The position numbers and the translations under genes were made by a program. A DNA stretch of 64,000 nucleotides. Source: Pratylenchus scribneri (lineage: Eukaryota > Nematoda > Chromadorea > Rhabditida > Pratylenchidae). The stretch is from positions 1-64,000 of the forward strand of contig JAQSEB010000220.1 in the NCBI GenBank assembly GCA_030063045.1, written 5' to 3'. The notes beneath the pieces were generated by a model. The model ran no database searches. It saw nothing but the letters and a program-made list of their open reading frames with translations, and was not told where the DNA came from. Below are positions 55,735-64,000 of the stretch, one piece after another. How positions within the stretch are numbered: position 1 is the first letter of the stretch; the number at the start of each line of letters is the position of its first letter.

Positions 55735-55960
55735 AATTTATATTGAAAAACCATATACCCAATCGAAAATTTTACATTTTATTATCAAGACGCATCGATT
55801 GATATTGTGGTTACAAAATTAAATGGTTTAAAAACCGTTTTTGGTTCAAAACTAATTTAGAATTGGTTATTAAAACTGTGGCAAAATGATAATCAAATGA
55901 TGTGTTTTGACCATTCTATCGATTTTCGATTGGGCATAAGATACATCAATATGATTTATT
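55735..55960. repeat. Dispersed palindromic family, copy in the pseudogene intron
   Basis: AAAACCATATACCCAATCGA and CAAGACGCATCGATTGATATTG, followed by ACCGTTTTTGGTTC, ACTAATTTAGAATTGG and a closing ATCGATTTTCGATTGGGC. The same ordered motifs occur at 57.3, 58.4/59.3, 60.8 and 62.3 kb. Confidence 0.6.
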
Positions 55961-56578
55961 TAAAAAATCTTTTCGGCATTTTAAATGGTCTGTTTTTTCG
56001 GCAATTTATTTATTTTCAATTTATTGAATATAGACAATAATTTTTTATCTTTTGGATGCCAACATTTACCGTGTCAATGTTAGGATTTTCCAAAATTACC
56101 AAAACATGGCCAAATATGAATAAAAATAAAGTCAAATTTAATTTTAACATTCCAAAATAATCCTAATAAAAAAAATTACTGTTGTAAATTTGAAAGTGCA
56201 AATTCCTTTGGACGAATTGTAGCAGCCAACTCCGGGGAATTTATCTCGAATTGTTCATCAAAAAGGAGGACTAGGCGATTTGTTCATCCGATTGATCCAT
56301 AGAGCAAACATACGTGTACTTGACGATCAACCACCTTTAAAATTGAGAATAAATTATAACAAAATGGGGTGGAAATTTAACAAATAAAATATAATGTCAT
56401 AAAATCTCAAGGTTTTTGGATATTTTTGAAAATATTTTAACCTAATCAAATAAAAAATCTATTTTAAAAACGTAAAAATTGCTAATCGAATGGTTGGTTT
56501 ATTCGGCTAAATGACAATTGGACTTGGATGATGGACAGACAGTCTGGTTTCTGGTGATAAAATTTATAACATTTTATT

Positions 56579-56769
56579 AGCCTTAAAATTATTTACCAAA
56601 ATGATATCAAAAGCATTGGCTAATATTGAATATTTACCGAGTTATGGCCAAAAAACTGTTGATTTAATTCAAATTGTTGGGCTTGTGGCTATTTTTTGAG
56701 CCATAATTCGATAAATTTCCGATATTAGCCAGTGGTTTTGATACCATTTTGCTAGCTAATTTTATGGCC
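56579..56769. mobile_element. 191-bp foldback hairpin in a pseudogene intron
   Basis: GGCTAATATTGAATATTTAC and GAGTTATGGCC (left) pair with the right-hand GAGCCATAATTCGATAAATT and CCGATATTAGCC. Outside these, AAAATGATATCAAAAG pairs with GTTTTGATACCATTTT. The whole segment can fold into one hairpin and has no coding potential. Confidence 0.7.
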
Positions 56770-57289
56770 AAAAAAATTTTATATAAATTGCTCCCGCAAC
56801 TTTATCACCTTAATACTTGACTGTTTTATCCGAAATTTTCTTCTCCTCCAATTGTAATAAAAATTGTTTATTCTAAATTTTGGTACTTTTTTTTTTATCA
56901 ATTTTGCAATTCATTCTATCATTCGTTGGCCATTTTTCATCCTTTAAAACAAGTTTAAAAATAAGATTTAGCTAGAAATCTATGGCCTAAAAACCCTAAG
57001 AATTTACGGCTTATCCTCTAAAAACCCAATTAAATGGATAAAAAGAAACCTTCGACTTCATGGGAGTAGCCAACTAATGCAAAATTGTTTGCATCCATAG
57101 AAGACTTTGTTGCCACCCGGTCGTTTCTTGATCTTCCCTTCCGTGTATTTTCCGCCCAGCTCATTGATGAAGGAATAGCGAGAGACGTCACAAAATTCCG
57201 CCTGAATTAACGAATGAATAAATTAAAATTGGAAATATTTAATTTGTTTAAAAAAATAATGAATGGCGAACGAAAAATATTTAAAATGT

Positions 57290-57560
57290 CGAAAAGATTA
57301 TATAATGGTTTGTAAACCGAAACCACCAAACCATATATGCAATCGATAAAAATCACCAAAACGCATGATTTGATAGCAATTTGGCTAGGTCTAACCAATT
57401 TTAAATTAGTTTTTGAACCAAAAATCATAAATGATTTAAACGGTTTAATACCCTATTTATCAAACCATGGAAAATTATATAACATCGACGCGTCTTGATC
57501 CTTGATGTGATATATCGATTGTGCAAATAGAGGGTTTGGTGGTCTAGAATGGGAACAGCT
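57290..57560. repeat. Dispersed palindromic family, copy
   Basis: Left side has GAAAAGATTATATAATGG, CCACCAAACCATATATGCAATCGAT and AACGCATGATTTGATAG. The right side mirrors it with ATCGACGCGTCTTGAT, ATATCGATTG and GGGTTTGGTGGTCTAG. It lies between pseudogene exons 4 and 5. Confidence 0.65.
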
Positions 57561-58429
57561 CAACTTGCGCTGTTTAAAATAATTCTCCAAGGCCCAATCC
57601 CTAATCTATATACCAACTGTAATGTTTTTAGTATTAAATTAAGCAGCGATCTCTTGGCTACCTATTGATATTAATTTTATTAAGAATGATTCATAATTGG
57701 TCGAATTATACCCAGAAAAAAAAATTTAAAAACGACTTTTACTCTGAATTTCCTTGATTTTAACAGTTTTTAAACATAACGTCACATTTCTTAACGATTT
57801 AAATGATATTAATATCATTGGATAGCCAAGAGTTCGCTCTTTAATTTGATTAAAAAAAATTACAATTGATTTGGGCCTTGGTGAGTTATTTTAAACGGCA
57901 CAAGTTGGGGGCGTACCCTCTCTTCTAAGACAAACCACTGAAGACTGAACCGTTAAATTTTTTTAAACATTTTCAATACTTTTTTTGATTAATAAATCAA
58001 CCCGAAAATTCTAATTTTTAAAATTAAAGTCAAACCGTTTCATGATATTCCCTGTTGATTGGGATGGCCAGCACCGAGCGAAGCCATTTTTCCAACTTCC
58101 TCGCCCTCTCGTGCATTTGCACATCCGACTGGGTCAAGTCGGGGAACACTGGGAAATGTGGCAATGTTGAGGCCGGCTGATGGTGTTCGGATGGGGTGCC
58201 AAAACGTTGTTTTCCATCACTTTGTGGCGTCTCTTTTTTTGTTTGTGGTGTTGGTGGCCGTAATATCGTCTCGGTCCCAGTTAGAATCCGGTGCACAGCA
58301 GCCTTCGTTGTTATCATCAATTTCGGGGTTTTTGGACAGCACTCTTAGCTGTAAATTTTTGTTTTTAAATGGGAAGAATTTAATTTGATAAAGAAAACAT
58401 TCAAAATTACTTAAAAAAGTATTTAAATC

Positions 58430-59420
58430 GGCGAAAAAGATTATTGCGGTTCAATGGTTTGTCCTAGACCACCAAACACCACAAAACCTTATACTCCAAT
58501 CGAGAATCGATAGATCTCATCAAAAACCATTATCGATTGATAGTTGTCATGGTTTGGTAAAAAATTGAGGGTATTATAAACCATTTGAACCGATTTTGGG
58601 TTTAAGGGCATAAAACTAAAACCGTTTAAACCGATTTGGGTTTAAGGGTATAAAACTGCTTAAACCGATTTTGGGTTTTAGAGAATAAAACTGCTTAAAC
58701 CGATTGTGGGTTTAAGGTTACTAAACCGTTTAAGCCGATTTGGTTTTAAGGGTATTAAACCGTTTAAGCCGATTCGGGTTTAAGGGTATTAAACCATTTT
58801 TAACCTTGGGTTTTAGACTATAAACTGCTTAAACCGATTGTGGGTTTAAGGTTATTAAACCGTTTAAGCCGATTTGGTTTTAAGGGTATTAAACCGTTTA
58901 AACCGATTGTGGGTTTAAGGTTATTAAACCGTTTAAAGCGATTGTGGGTTTAAGGTTATTAAACCGTTTAAGCCGATTTGGTTTTAAGGGTATTAAACCG
59001 TTTAAGCCGATTTGGGTTTAAGGGTATTAAACCATTTTTAACCGATTTTGGGTTTTAGACTATAACTGCTTAAACCGATTGTGGGTTTAAGGTTATTAAA
59101 CCGTTTAAGCCGATTTGGGTTTAAGGGTATTAAACCATTTTTAACCGATTTTGGGTTTTAGACTATAACTGCTTAAACCGATTGTGGGTTTAAGGTTATT
59201 AAACCGTTTAAACCGATTGTGGGTTTAAGGTTATTAAACCGTTTAAGCCGATTTGGGTTTAAGGGTATTAAACCATTTTCCGGTTTTTAGTTCAGAACTA
59301 ATTTAAAATTGGTCAATCCTAAAATAAATTCTCGAAGAGCGATTGGGTACGTATATGGTTTGATGGTCTAGGATAATCCTATGAACCGCTATAAACTTTT
59401 CGCCATTTTCAATTTTTTTT
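58430..59420. repeat. Dispersed palindromic family copy split by a minisatellite
   Basis: The left half (58,430-58,600) reads GGCGAAAAAGATTATTGCGG, CTAGACCACCAAAC and CAATCGAGAATCGATAGATC. The mirrored right half (59,275-59,415) has GATTGGGTACGTATATGG, GATGGTCTAGG and CCGCTATAAACTTTTCGCC. The tandem repeat at 58,600-59,270 lies between them, apparently grown from the element's own AAACCG/CGGTTT centre. Confidence 0.7.
58600..59270 (+). repeat. Minisatellite of about 35-bp TTAAACCGTTTAAGCCGATT units
   Basis: About 19 imperfect copies of GATTTGGGTTTAAGGGTATTAAACCGTTTAA-type units, in an intron of the phospholipase D remnant. Each unit contains the small palindrome TTAAACGGTTTAA or its variant. 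Confidence 0.9.
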
Positions 59421-59579
59421 TCGCTAATATTTCTTTTTTTTGGATTTTTTTAAAATTTAAAAACCTCATAGTTTATTGATGGTTTTTTCCCTTTGTGCTT
59501 GCATTTTTCCTTATCATCATCGTCGTCGGTGGCACCCTCAATGACTTCTTCAATTCGATTCCGGGCTCTAAATTTATTT

Positions 59580-60233
59580 TGGGGGTTTTTTATCATAATA
59601 AAATTTGAGTTTAGATTTTTAGGCTCAACAAATTTTGCTTAAGTATTTTTTAAGGCCGATTTTGGAAAAGATTGGGAATTTAGCCGGTCGACGGTCTATT
59701 CTGGATATCTTGGTTTCTTGTCTTTATACAAACTCAAAAATGGGCTCATTCGATTCGGCATGATCAATTTAGTGTTTGAAATTTCAATTTCAAAAAGTTA
59801 TAAGTTTATTTCGAAAAACTGAACCGTTGTTTAAACTCAAACTGGTTTTGGTTTACCAAATTTTGTCTAGATTTTAATACAAGTCTGGAATTGAAATTTG
59901 AAAGAGTAAATCGACCCATGTCGAGTCGAATGACCCTATTCTCGAACCTCTAGTAGATTGCCTAAATGCCGAGATTCTCGAAATCGGCCTGACTGGTAAA
60001 GACCTATCCTAATCTTTTCTTGGAAAGGCGAATTTTCGAAATTGGCCGAAAAATATTATATATGGCCTTATATGAAAATAATCCTATTTTAATCAGCCGA
60101 AAGCTATTCGATTGATTTAATCGAAAATTCCGGCTTATTTTTCGTAATTTTGGCGACCTAATGACCAATTTACTTTGGCCTTTGGTGACCTAAAGCGACC
60201 ATTCCCAAATTTTCATAATTAATTTATGGAAAC
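59580..60233. other. Pseudogene intron with a foldback segment
   Basis: A hairpin pairs GGGCTCATTCGATTCGGCAT (from about 59,740) with its imperfect inverse ending near 59,942 (ATGTCGAGTCGAATGACCC). The inner arm TTTGAAATTTCAATTTC also pairs. The remaining sequence has no recognisable feature. Confidence 0.55.
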
Positions 60234-60764
60234 CTTCTGACTGGCGCTTTAATCCTCTCAGCTCCCCGGTGTATTATTAAACGATTGGAAAGGTAGTAAA
60301 AGTCCTGGTAACGTTTGATCACCCGCCATTTGTATCGTCCATGTTCCAGCTCAATTGTGTATCTGAAAAAATGGCAAAATTACCTTAAAAATCATAAATT
60401 ATTTACATTATTGGATTCAAAATGTGATATCCGGGCGATGTGTCCCGTTCCACCTTCACAATGGTTGTCTCAACCGGAATGCCCGGGATCCAAAAGCCAT
60501 GTTTTCGTACTTCATCTTAACTTTCGTAAATGGTTGTATATGGGATGATGCCCCGGCGGTGTTTTGGGCTTTTGGTTGCTTCATCCTCCCCACCATCACA
60601 ATCGCACGTGGTGTCGATTGCAGCGGATGTTGGTGTTTCCATTTTATTTTAATTTTTATTGTTGTTGAATTGGATGATTATTGATTATTAAATTAATTTA
60701 TTAATTAATTAATTGAAATCAACAGCTAAAAGGAAATGTTTATTTTATTTGTAATAAATCAGAA

Positions 60765-61028
60765 GAAAACTAGTTTTAAACCATGCAAACCTTAAATTAA
60801 TTTCTAGATCTCATCGAGACTCATCGAATGGTATATAAAATATCAATTTTTGGCCAAAATTAAATTGTTTAAAACCAAAATCTGGAAAATGTGGTTTAAG
60901 TGATTTTATGCCTTAAATTTTTGATAAAACCATGACAAATTATATACCAAACGACGCGTCTTGACGAAATCTATTGATTGGGTATAATGTTCGGGGGTCT
61001 AGGAAAAACCGTTATGATCTTTTCGCCA
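60765..61028. repeat. Dispersed palindromic family, copy between divergent genes
   Basis: Left: TTTTAAACCATGCAAACC, GATCTCATCGAGACTCATCG and ATGGTATATAAAAT. Right, mirrored: AAACCATGACAAATTATATACC, GACGCGTCTTGACG, GGGTCTAGG and TTATGATCTTTTCGCC. It fills the space between the start of the phospholipase D remnant (60,642) and the start of the next gene (61,092), so it may sit in a shared promoter region. Confidence 0.7.
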
Positions 61029-61091
61029 TTTTTAGCATTCTTTTCGCCAATTTCAGCATTTATTTCGGCAATTTTATTATTTTTTTCGCCA

Positions 61092-61825
61092 ATGGCCAAC
61101 CAACAATTGCAGCAACAGCAACAGCAACAACAATTCATTGAAGGGCAAATGCCCAAACAAATCCGCGGGCCGCAAGAATATTGCCTAGTGGTTATTAAAC
61201 CCACGGCGCATTCGGAAGCTGGCCGCCTGCTCCAGCTTGTCATGGTTTAAATTTTGTTTTTGACATAAAATTAACTTATTTTGCAACATTTTAGAAAGAA
61301 AATTATTTATAAAAATGAATTAAAAAAATCAAAGGCTATTTCGGTTTTAGTCAAATAAATTTTGGCAAATTTAAAGAATAAAAACCTGAATAAACAGCTG
61401 TTATTTTGGGATTTTAGGCCTAAAAATTAAATTTACACAGGAATTTTCGGCTGGGACTTTTCGAATGAGGGGAGGCCATGCTCCGGCCGAAATTGTGGAA
61501 CAACATTTGCAATTCCAGCCGCCAATTGCGCATGCTGCAATCCGGGCCCACTATCTATCCGGAAAATTGACGGCCGCAATTTTTGTGTATTTTTTCGCGA
61601 ATTTTTTTCAAAAGAAAATTTTTTAGTGGACCGGCAGGAATGGTGGAACGCATTCGCCTGAAAAAATACGAAATCCGGAAAAATGAGAACAGGAGGAGGC
61701 GCGACTTGGGGCTGCCAACCTATGATCGGTACACCAACCCAATTCCCAACTACATTCATTCGAGCGAAGACGCATATGAAGGAATGATAGAATGCCAGAA
61801 CTGGATGCGATGGATCAAACAATAA
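61092..61825 (+). CDS. Putative degenerate nucleoside diphosphate kinase-fold protein, three exons
   Basis: Exons 61,092-61,244, 61,441-61,586 and 61,627-61,825 join in frame to 165 residues; the second intron is only 40 bp. After a poly-Gln start (residues 4-14), residues 29-51 (QEYCLVVIKPTAHSEAGRLL) resemble the first strand and KPD motif of NDP kinases. Residues 85-108 (AHYLSGKLTAAIF, GPAGMVERI) resemble HYxxL..PFF..LVxxMxSGPVVAMV. The C-terminal NYIHSSEDAYEGMIECQNW resembles the catalytic NxxHGSDSxExAxxEIxxWF, with Asn141 and His144 kept. The Arg/Thr-bearing TIRGDF segment is missing, replaced by a basic stretch (KNENRRRRD), so nucleotide transfer activity is doubtful. The assignment rests on motif order and is moderate. 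The ATG chosen is the one directly before the Gln tract, and the frame upstream is low complexity. No signal peptide is visible. A decayed inverted copy follows. Confidence 0.7.
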
Positions 61826-61826
61826 A
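61821..61826 (+). promoter_or_regulatory. AATAAA overlapping the stop codon
   Basis: The polyadenylation hexamer begins two bases before the TAA stop. If used, the 3' untranslated region would be only about 10-20 bases. It may be coincidental. Confidence 0.3.
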
Positions 61827-61851
61827 GGTCATCAAATCTTATTTCACTTAA

Positions 61852-62705
61852 ATTGTTTCATCGCATCCAGTTCTGGATGAATGTAGTTGTGGTATTGGGT
61901 TGGTAGGCGCCCCTTCTCCCCCTCCTCCTGGTTCTCATTTTCTCTGAATTTCACATTTTTTTCGGGCGAATTTTTCACCATTCCGGTTCAGGGTTATGCT
62001 GCCGTCAATTTTCCGGATGTAGGCGTAGGCGGCTGGAATTGCGGACGGAAAATTAGTAAAAAAAAACGAAAAACTGTGAAAAACTTAGATTCCATTTTTA
62101 TCGGGGTAGTTTTATTTTGTTTAATGCCAAAACTTATTCATCTGGACTGGATGTTTTTTTTGTTGCCAATTATTGTTGTTAATTATATTATTTGTTGATA
62201 AATAAATTTTGTTGCATTATTTCGAACATTGCATTTAAGTGAGGTTACTATTTATGCCAAAAAATTATTTTTGATTTTTCGCCAACAAAACAATTTTTAA
62301 CTTAATAAATCAGGAACCGGTTTTTAGACCAACAAAACTTGTGCCAATTTATACATTTCATCGAGAAGCATCCATTAACATATAATTGTCAGGTTTTGGT
62401 TCCAAAAATTTAAGAGTTAAACCGTTTAAACCAAATTTTAAGTTTTTGGTTTTAAATTCTTCAATTTTTGGCCAAACCATGACAAAATATTTACCATTCG
62501 ATGCGTCTTGATGAATTCTACTAATTGATTTAAGGTTTATAGGGTCTAAACCCAGTTTCTGATTTAATAAAGTCGAAAATTTGTAATTTAAACGTTTTCG
62601 AAACCTCGCAATACCGGGAATGCTCTTTATATGCCTTAAACATTGGCAAATATTTGTCCTTCGCAATAAATTGTTGTTGTTGTTGTGCATTCAAACAATC
62701 GTTTG
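61852..62705 (-). pseudogene. Inverted decayed copy of the NDP kinase-like gene
   Basis: On the minus strand, 61,852-61,876 repeats the upstream gene's C-terminal coding end (CCAGAACTGGATGCGATG). About 61,880-61,960 repeats AAAATGAGAACCAGGAGGAGG and the Asn-Pro-Ile-Pro region with deletions. About 61,955-62,050 repeats GGAATGGTG, TCCGGAAAATTGACGGC and GCAATTCCAGCCGCC. The position of the 40-bp second intron is joined without an intron. A weaker match to exon 1, including CAACAACAATTTATTG, is at 62,620-62,690. Frames are broken throughout. Between the two parts lies a palindromic-family copy (62,300-62,545). The gene and copy are tail to tail with a loop of about 28 bp. Confidence 0.75.
62300..62545. 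repeat. Dispersed palindromic family, copy in the inverted pseudogene
   Basis: Left: AATAAATCAGGAACCGGTTTTTAGAC and TTCATCGAGAAGCATCC. Right, mirrored: AAACCATGACAAAATAT, CGATGCGTCTTGATG and ATTGATTTAAGG. Confidence 0.65.
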
Positions 62706-63084
62706 AACCGAATTTTGATCCCAATTAAATCCCAACTCTATCACATTATGAACAAATTCACCCCAATCCCAAAAGTTTCTTTAGTCATTTTTAGCCAATT
62801 TTGAGTTGGTAAATAATTGTTGTAAATGATGGTGGCCATTACAAAAACATTATATCACAATATTTAAGGAAGGATTTTTAATTATTGGATCATTCGAGAT
62901 TTGGAAAAAAAATGCTCTCAAATCAATATTGAGTTTTTCCGTCTAAAAATATAATGCCAAAAAATTTAAATTTTAAAAATTTAACCAAGTATTTTTTGGT
63001 TTGTATAAGAAAACAAAGACATTTTATTCGGAAAAGGTTTTTTGCCTTGCAAATTCGGTTCTTTTTTGAGGATTTTTTGCCTGA
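62706..63084. other. Intergenic, nothing recognised until the minisatellite
   Basis: AT-rich with a GGTTTTTTGCCTTG segment at about 63,037. No gene or repeat seen before the partial first unit of the 125-bp repeat (from about 63,079). Confidence 0.5.
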
Positions 63085-63845
63085 GGTCGGGGAAGTGCCT
63101 GAGAGTGCGCGGGTTTAGGCCAGATATAGGGGGATTAAGCCGGATTAAGGGGGATTAACCCGGATTAAGCCCCGAAATGGATGGGAAATGGCCCGAAAGA
63201 CCACTAGAAGGTCGGGGAAGTGCCTGAGAGTGCGCGGGATTAGGCCGGATATAGGAGGATTAAGCCGGATTAAGGGGGATTAACCTAGATTAAGCCCCGA
63301 ATTGGATGGGAAATGGCTCGAAAGGCCACTAGAAGGTCGGGGAAGTGTCTGATAGTGCGCGGGATTAGGCCGGATATAGGGGGATTAAGCCGGATTAAGG
63401 GGGATTAACCCGGATTAAGTCCCGAAATTGATGGGAAATGGCCCGAAAGGCCACTAGAAGGTCGGGGAAGTGCCTGAGAGTGCGCGGGATTAGGCCGGAT
63501 ATAGGAGGATTAAACCGGATTAAGGGGGATTAACCCGGATTAAGCCCCGAAATGGATGGGAAATGGCCCGAAAGACCATTAGAAGGTCGGGGAAGTGCTT
63601 GAGAGTGCGCAGGTTTAGGCCGGATATAGGAGGATTAAACCGGATTAAGGGGGATTAACCCGGATTAAGCCCCGAAATGGATGGTATATGGCCCGAAAGG
63701 CCTCTAGAAGGTCGGGGAAGTGCCTGAGAGTGGGCGGGATTAGGCCGGATAAAGGGGGATTAAGCCGGATTAAGGGGTATTAACTCAGATTAAGCCCCGA
63801 AATGGATGGGAAATGGCCCGAAAGGCCACTAGAAGGTCGGGGAAC
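63085..63845 (+). repeat. 125-bp tandem repeat, six units
   Basis: GGTCGGGGAAGTGCCTGAGA recurs at 63,085, 63,210, 63,335, 63,460, 63,585 and 63,710, with its start again at 63,835, a strict 125-bp period. Each unit contains GGATATAGGRGGATTAARCC, GGATTAAGGGGGATTAACC, ATGGGAAATGGCCCGAAAGG and CCACTAGAAGGTCGG. The same phrases, in looser order, make up the GC-richer interior of the foldback element at 29,380-30,370. Confidence 0.95.
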
Positions 63846-64000
63846 TGCCAGTAAGAAATGAGGTTTCTAGTGCCCTTGTTGGGACACCAGGAACACTGTT
63901 TCCCGGGTTACCCCATTTGGTGTTTCGCTCATCACCTTCGGTGATTTCTCCTCTGAACCAAGATGGTTTTTGACGGTTTGAGTTATTCTTTATGAACACT
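63846..64000. other. Unclassified sequence at the window end
   Basis: Higher GC than the surrounding DNA, with a perfect small palindrome CACCTTCGGTG. One minus-strand frame is open across all 155 bases, so this could be the edge of an exon or of a transposon that continues beyond the window. It is too short to identify. Confidence 0.35.

Larger units (their letters stand above)
55381..60642 (-). pseudogene. Phospholipase D (PX-PH type) pseudogene, N-terminal part only
   Basis: Read on the minus strand. Exons at 60,407-60,642, 60,234-60,362, 59,465-59,567, 58,036-58,348, about 57,050-57,201, about 56,170-56,335 and 55,390-55,605. They encode, in order, an acidic N-terminus; PX-domain blocks (IPGIPVETTIVKVER, YTIELEHGRYKWRVIKRYQDF, ending with KLEKWLRSVLAIPINREYH); the linker EFCDVSRYSFINEL and IKKRPGG; and PH-domain blocks (RWLIVK, EEDTQAWVDTI, WFVDAKD). 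This is the order in animal phospholipase D1/D2. Lesions: in-frame TAA at 60,517-60,519; one extra A in the A7 run of exon 4 (near 58,225); a one-base loss near 56,270; an unreadable frame at the start of the last exon (TGA at 55,598-55,600 or a shift); TGA at 55,424-55,426. Neither HKD catalytic motif is present, since homology stops at a minisatellite. Several independent lesions argue against sequencing error alone. Intron positions are retained, so this is a duplicated gene fragment, not a retrocopy. Confidence 0.85.

Overview
This window is eukaryotic nuclear DNA: its genes are split by introns (40 to 938 bp, GT..AG, T-rich ends before CAG/TAG), it is AT-rich, and it is full of satellite DNA and small transposon-like hairpins. 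The compact gene structures and a 40-bp intron suggest an invertebrate, most likely a nematode. That placement is an inference from style, not from a diagnostic gene.

Positions 1 to about 47,510 are one satellite array of about 300 head-to-tail copies of a roughly 150-bp, very AT-rich monomer. Every monomer carries a near-perfect palindrome (CTGGGTGTAA, C, TTACACCCAG). Because 150 is a multiple of three and one forward frame has no stop, the array produces artificial open frames of up to about 4.4 kb; I do not regard them as genes. The array has higher-order repeats: a 1,500-bp tandem duplication at 16.6-19.6 kb, a 4.4-5.0 kb tandem duplication at 36.1-45.0 kb, and a 594-bp unit. Two foreign insertions break it at the same point of the monomer: a 1,957-bp foldback element at 28,818-30,774 with inverted termini and an ATAC target duplication, and a 371-bp unclassified insert at 40,053-40,423. 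The array ends in decayed monomers (47,511-47,755), one of which keeps the palindrome with a different sequence in both arms.

Positions 47,756 to 62,860 hold single-copy DNA with three recognisable genes or remnants. (1) An intact seven-exon cyclophilin (49,148-51,749, +). Its introns host a foldback element and an hAT-like element. (2) A broken copy of the PX/PH part of a phospholipase D (about 55,381-60,642, -), with an in-frame stop, two frameshifts and further stops, ending before the catalytic HKD domains. (3) A small three-exon gene (61,092-61,825, +) for a 165-residue protein that looks like a degenerate nucleoside diphosphate kinase-fold protein. It is followed tail to tail by a decayed inverted copy of itself (61,852-62,705, -). 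Around these lie at least six kinds of short palindromic elements, minisatellites and a 304-bp hAT-like MITE with a perfect 8-bp target duplication.

Positions 63,085 to 63,845 are six copies of a 125-bp GC-richer minisatellite related to the interior of the 1,957-bp foldback element. The last 155 bases are unclassified. The three genes show no functional link to one another.
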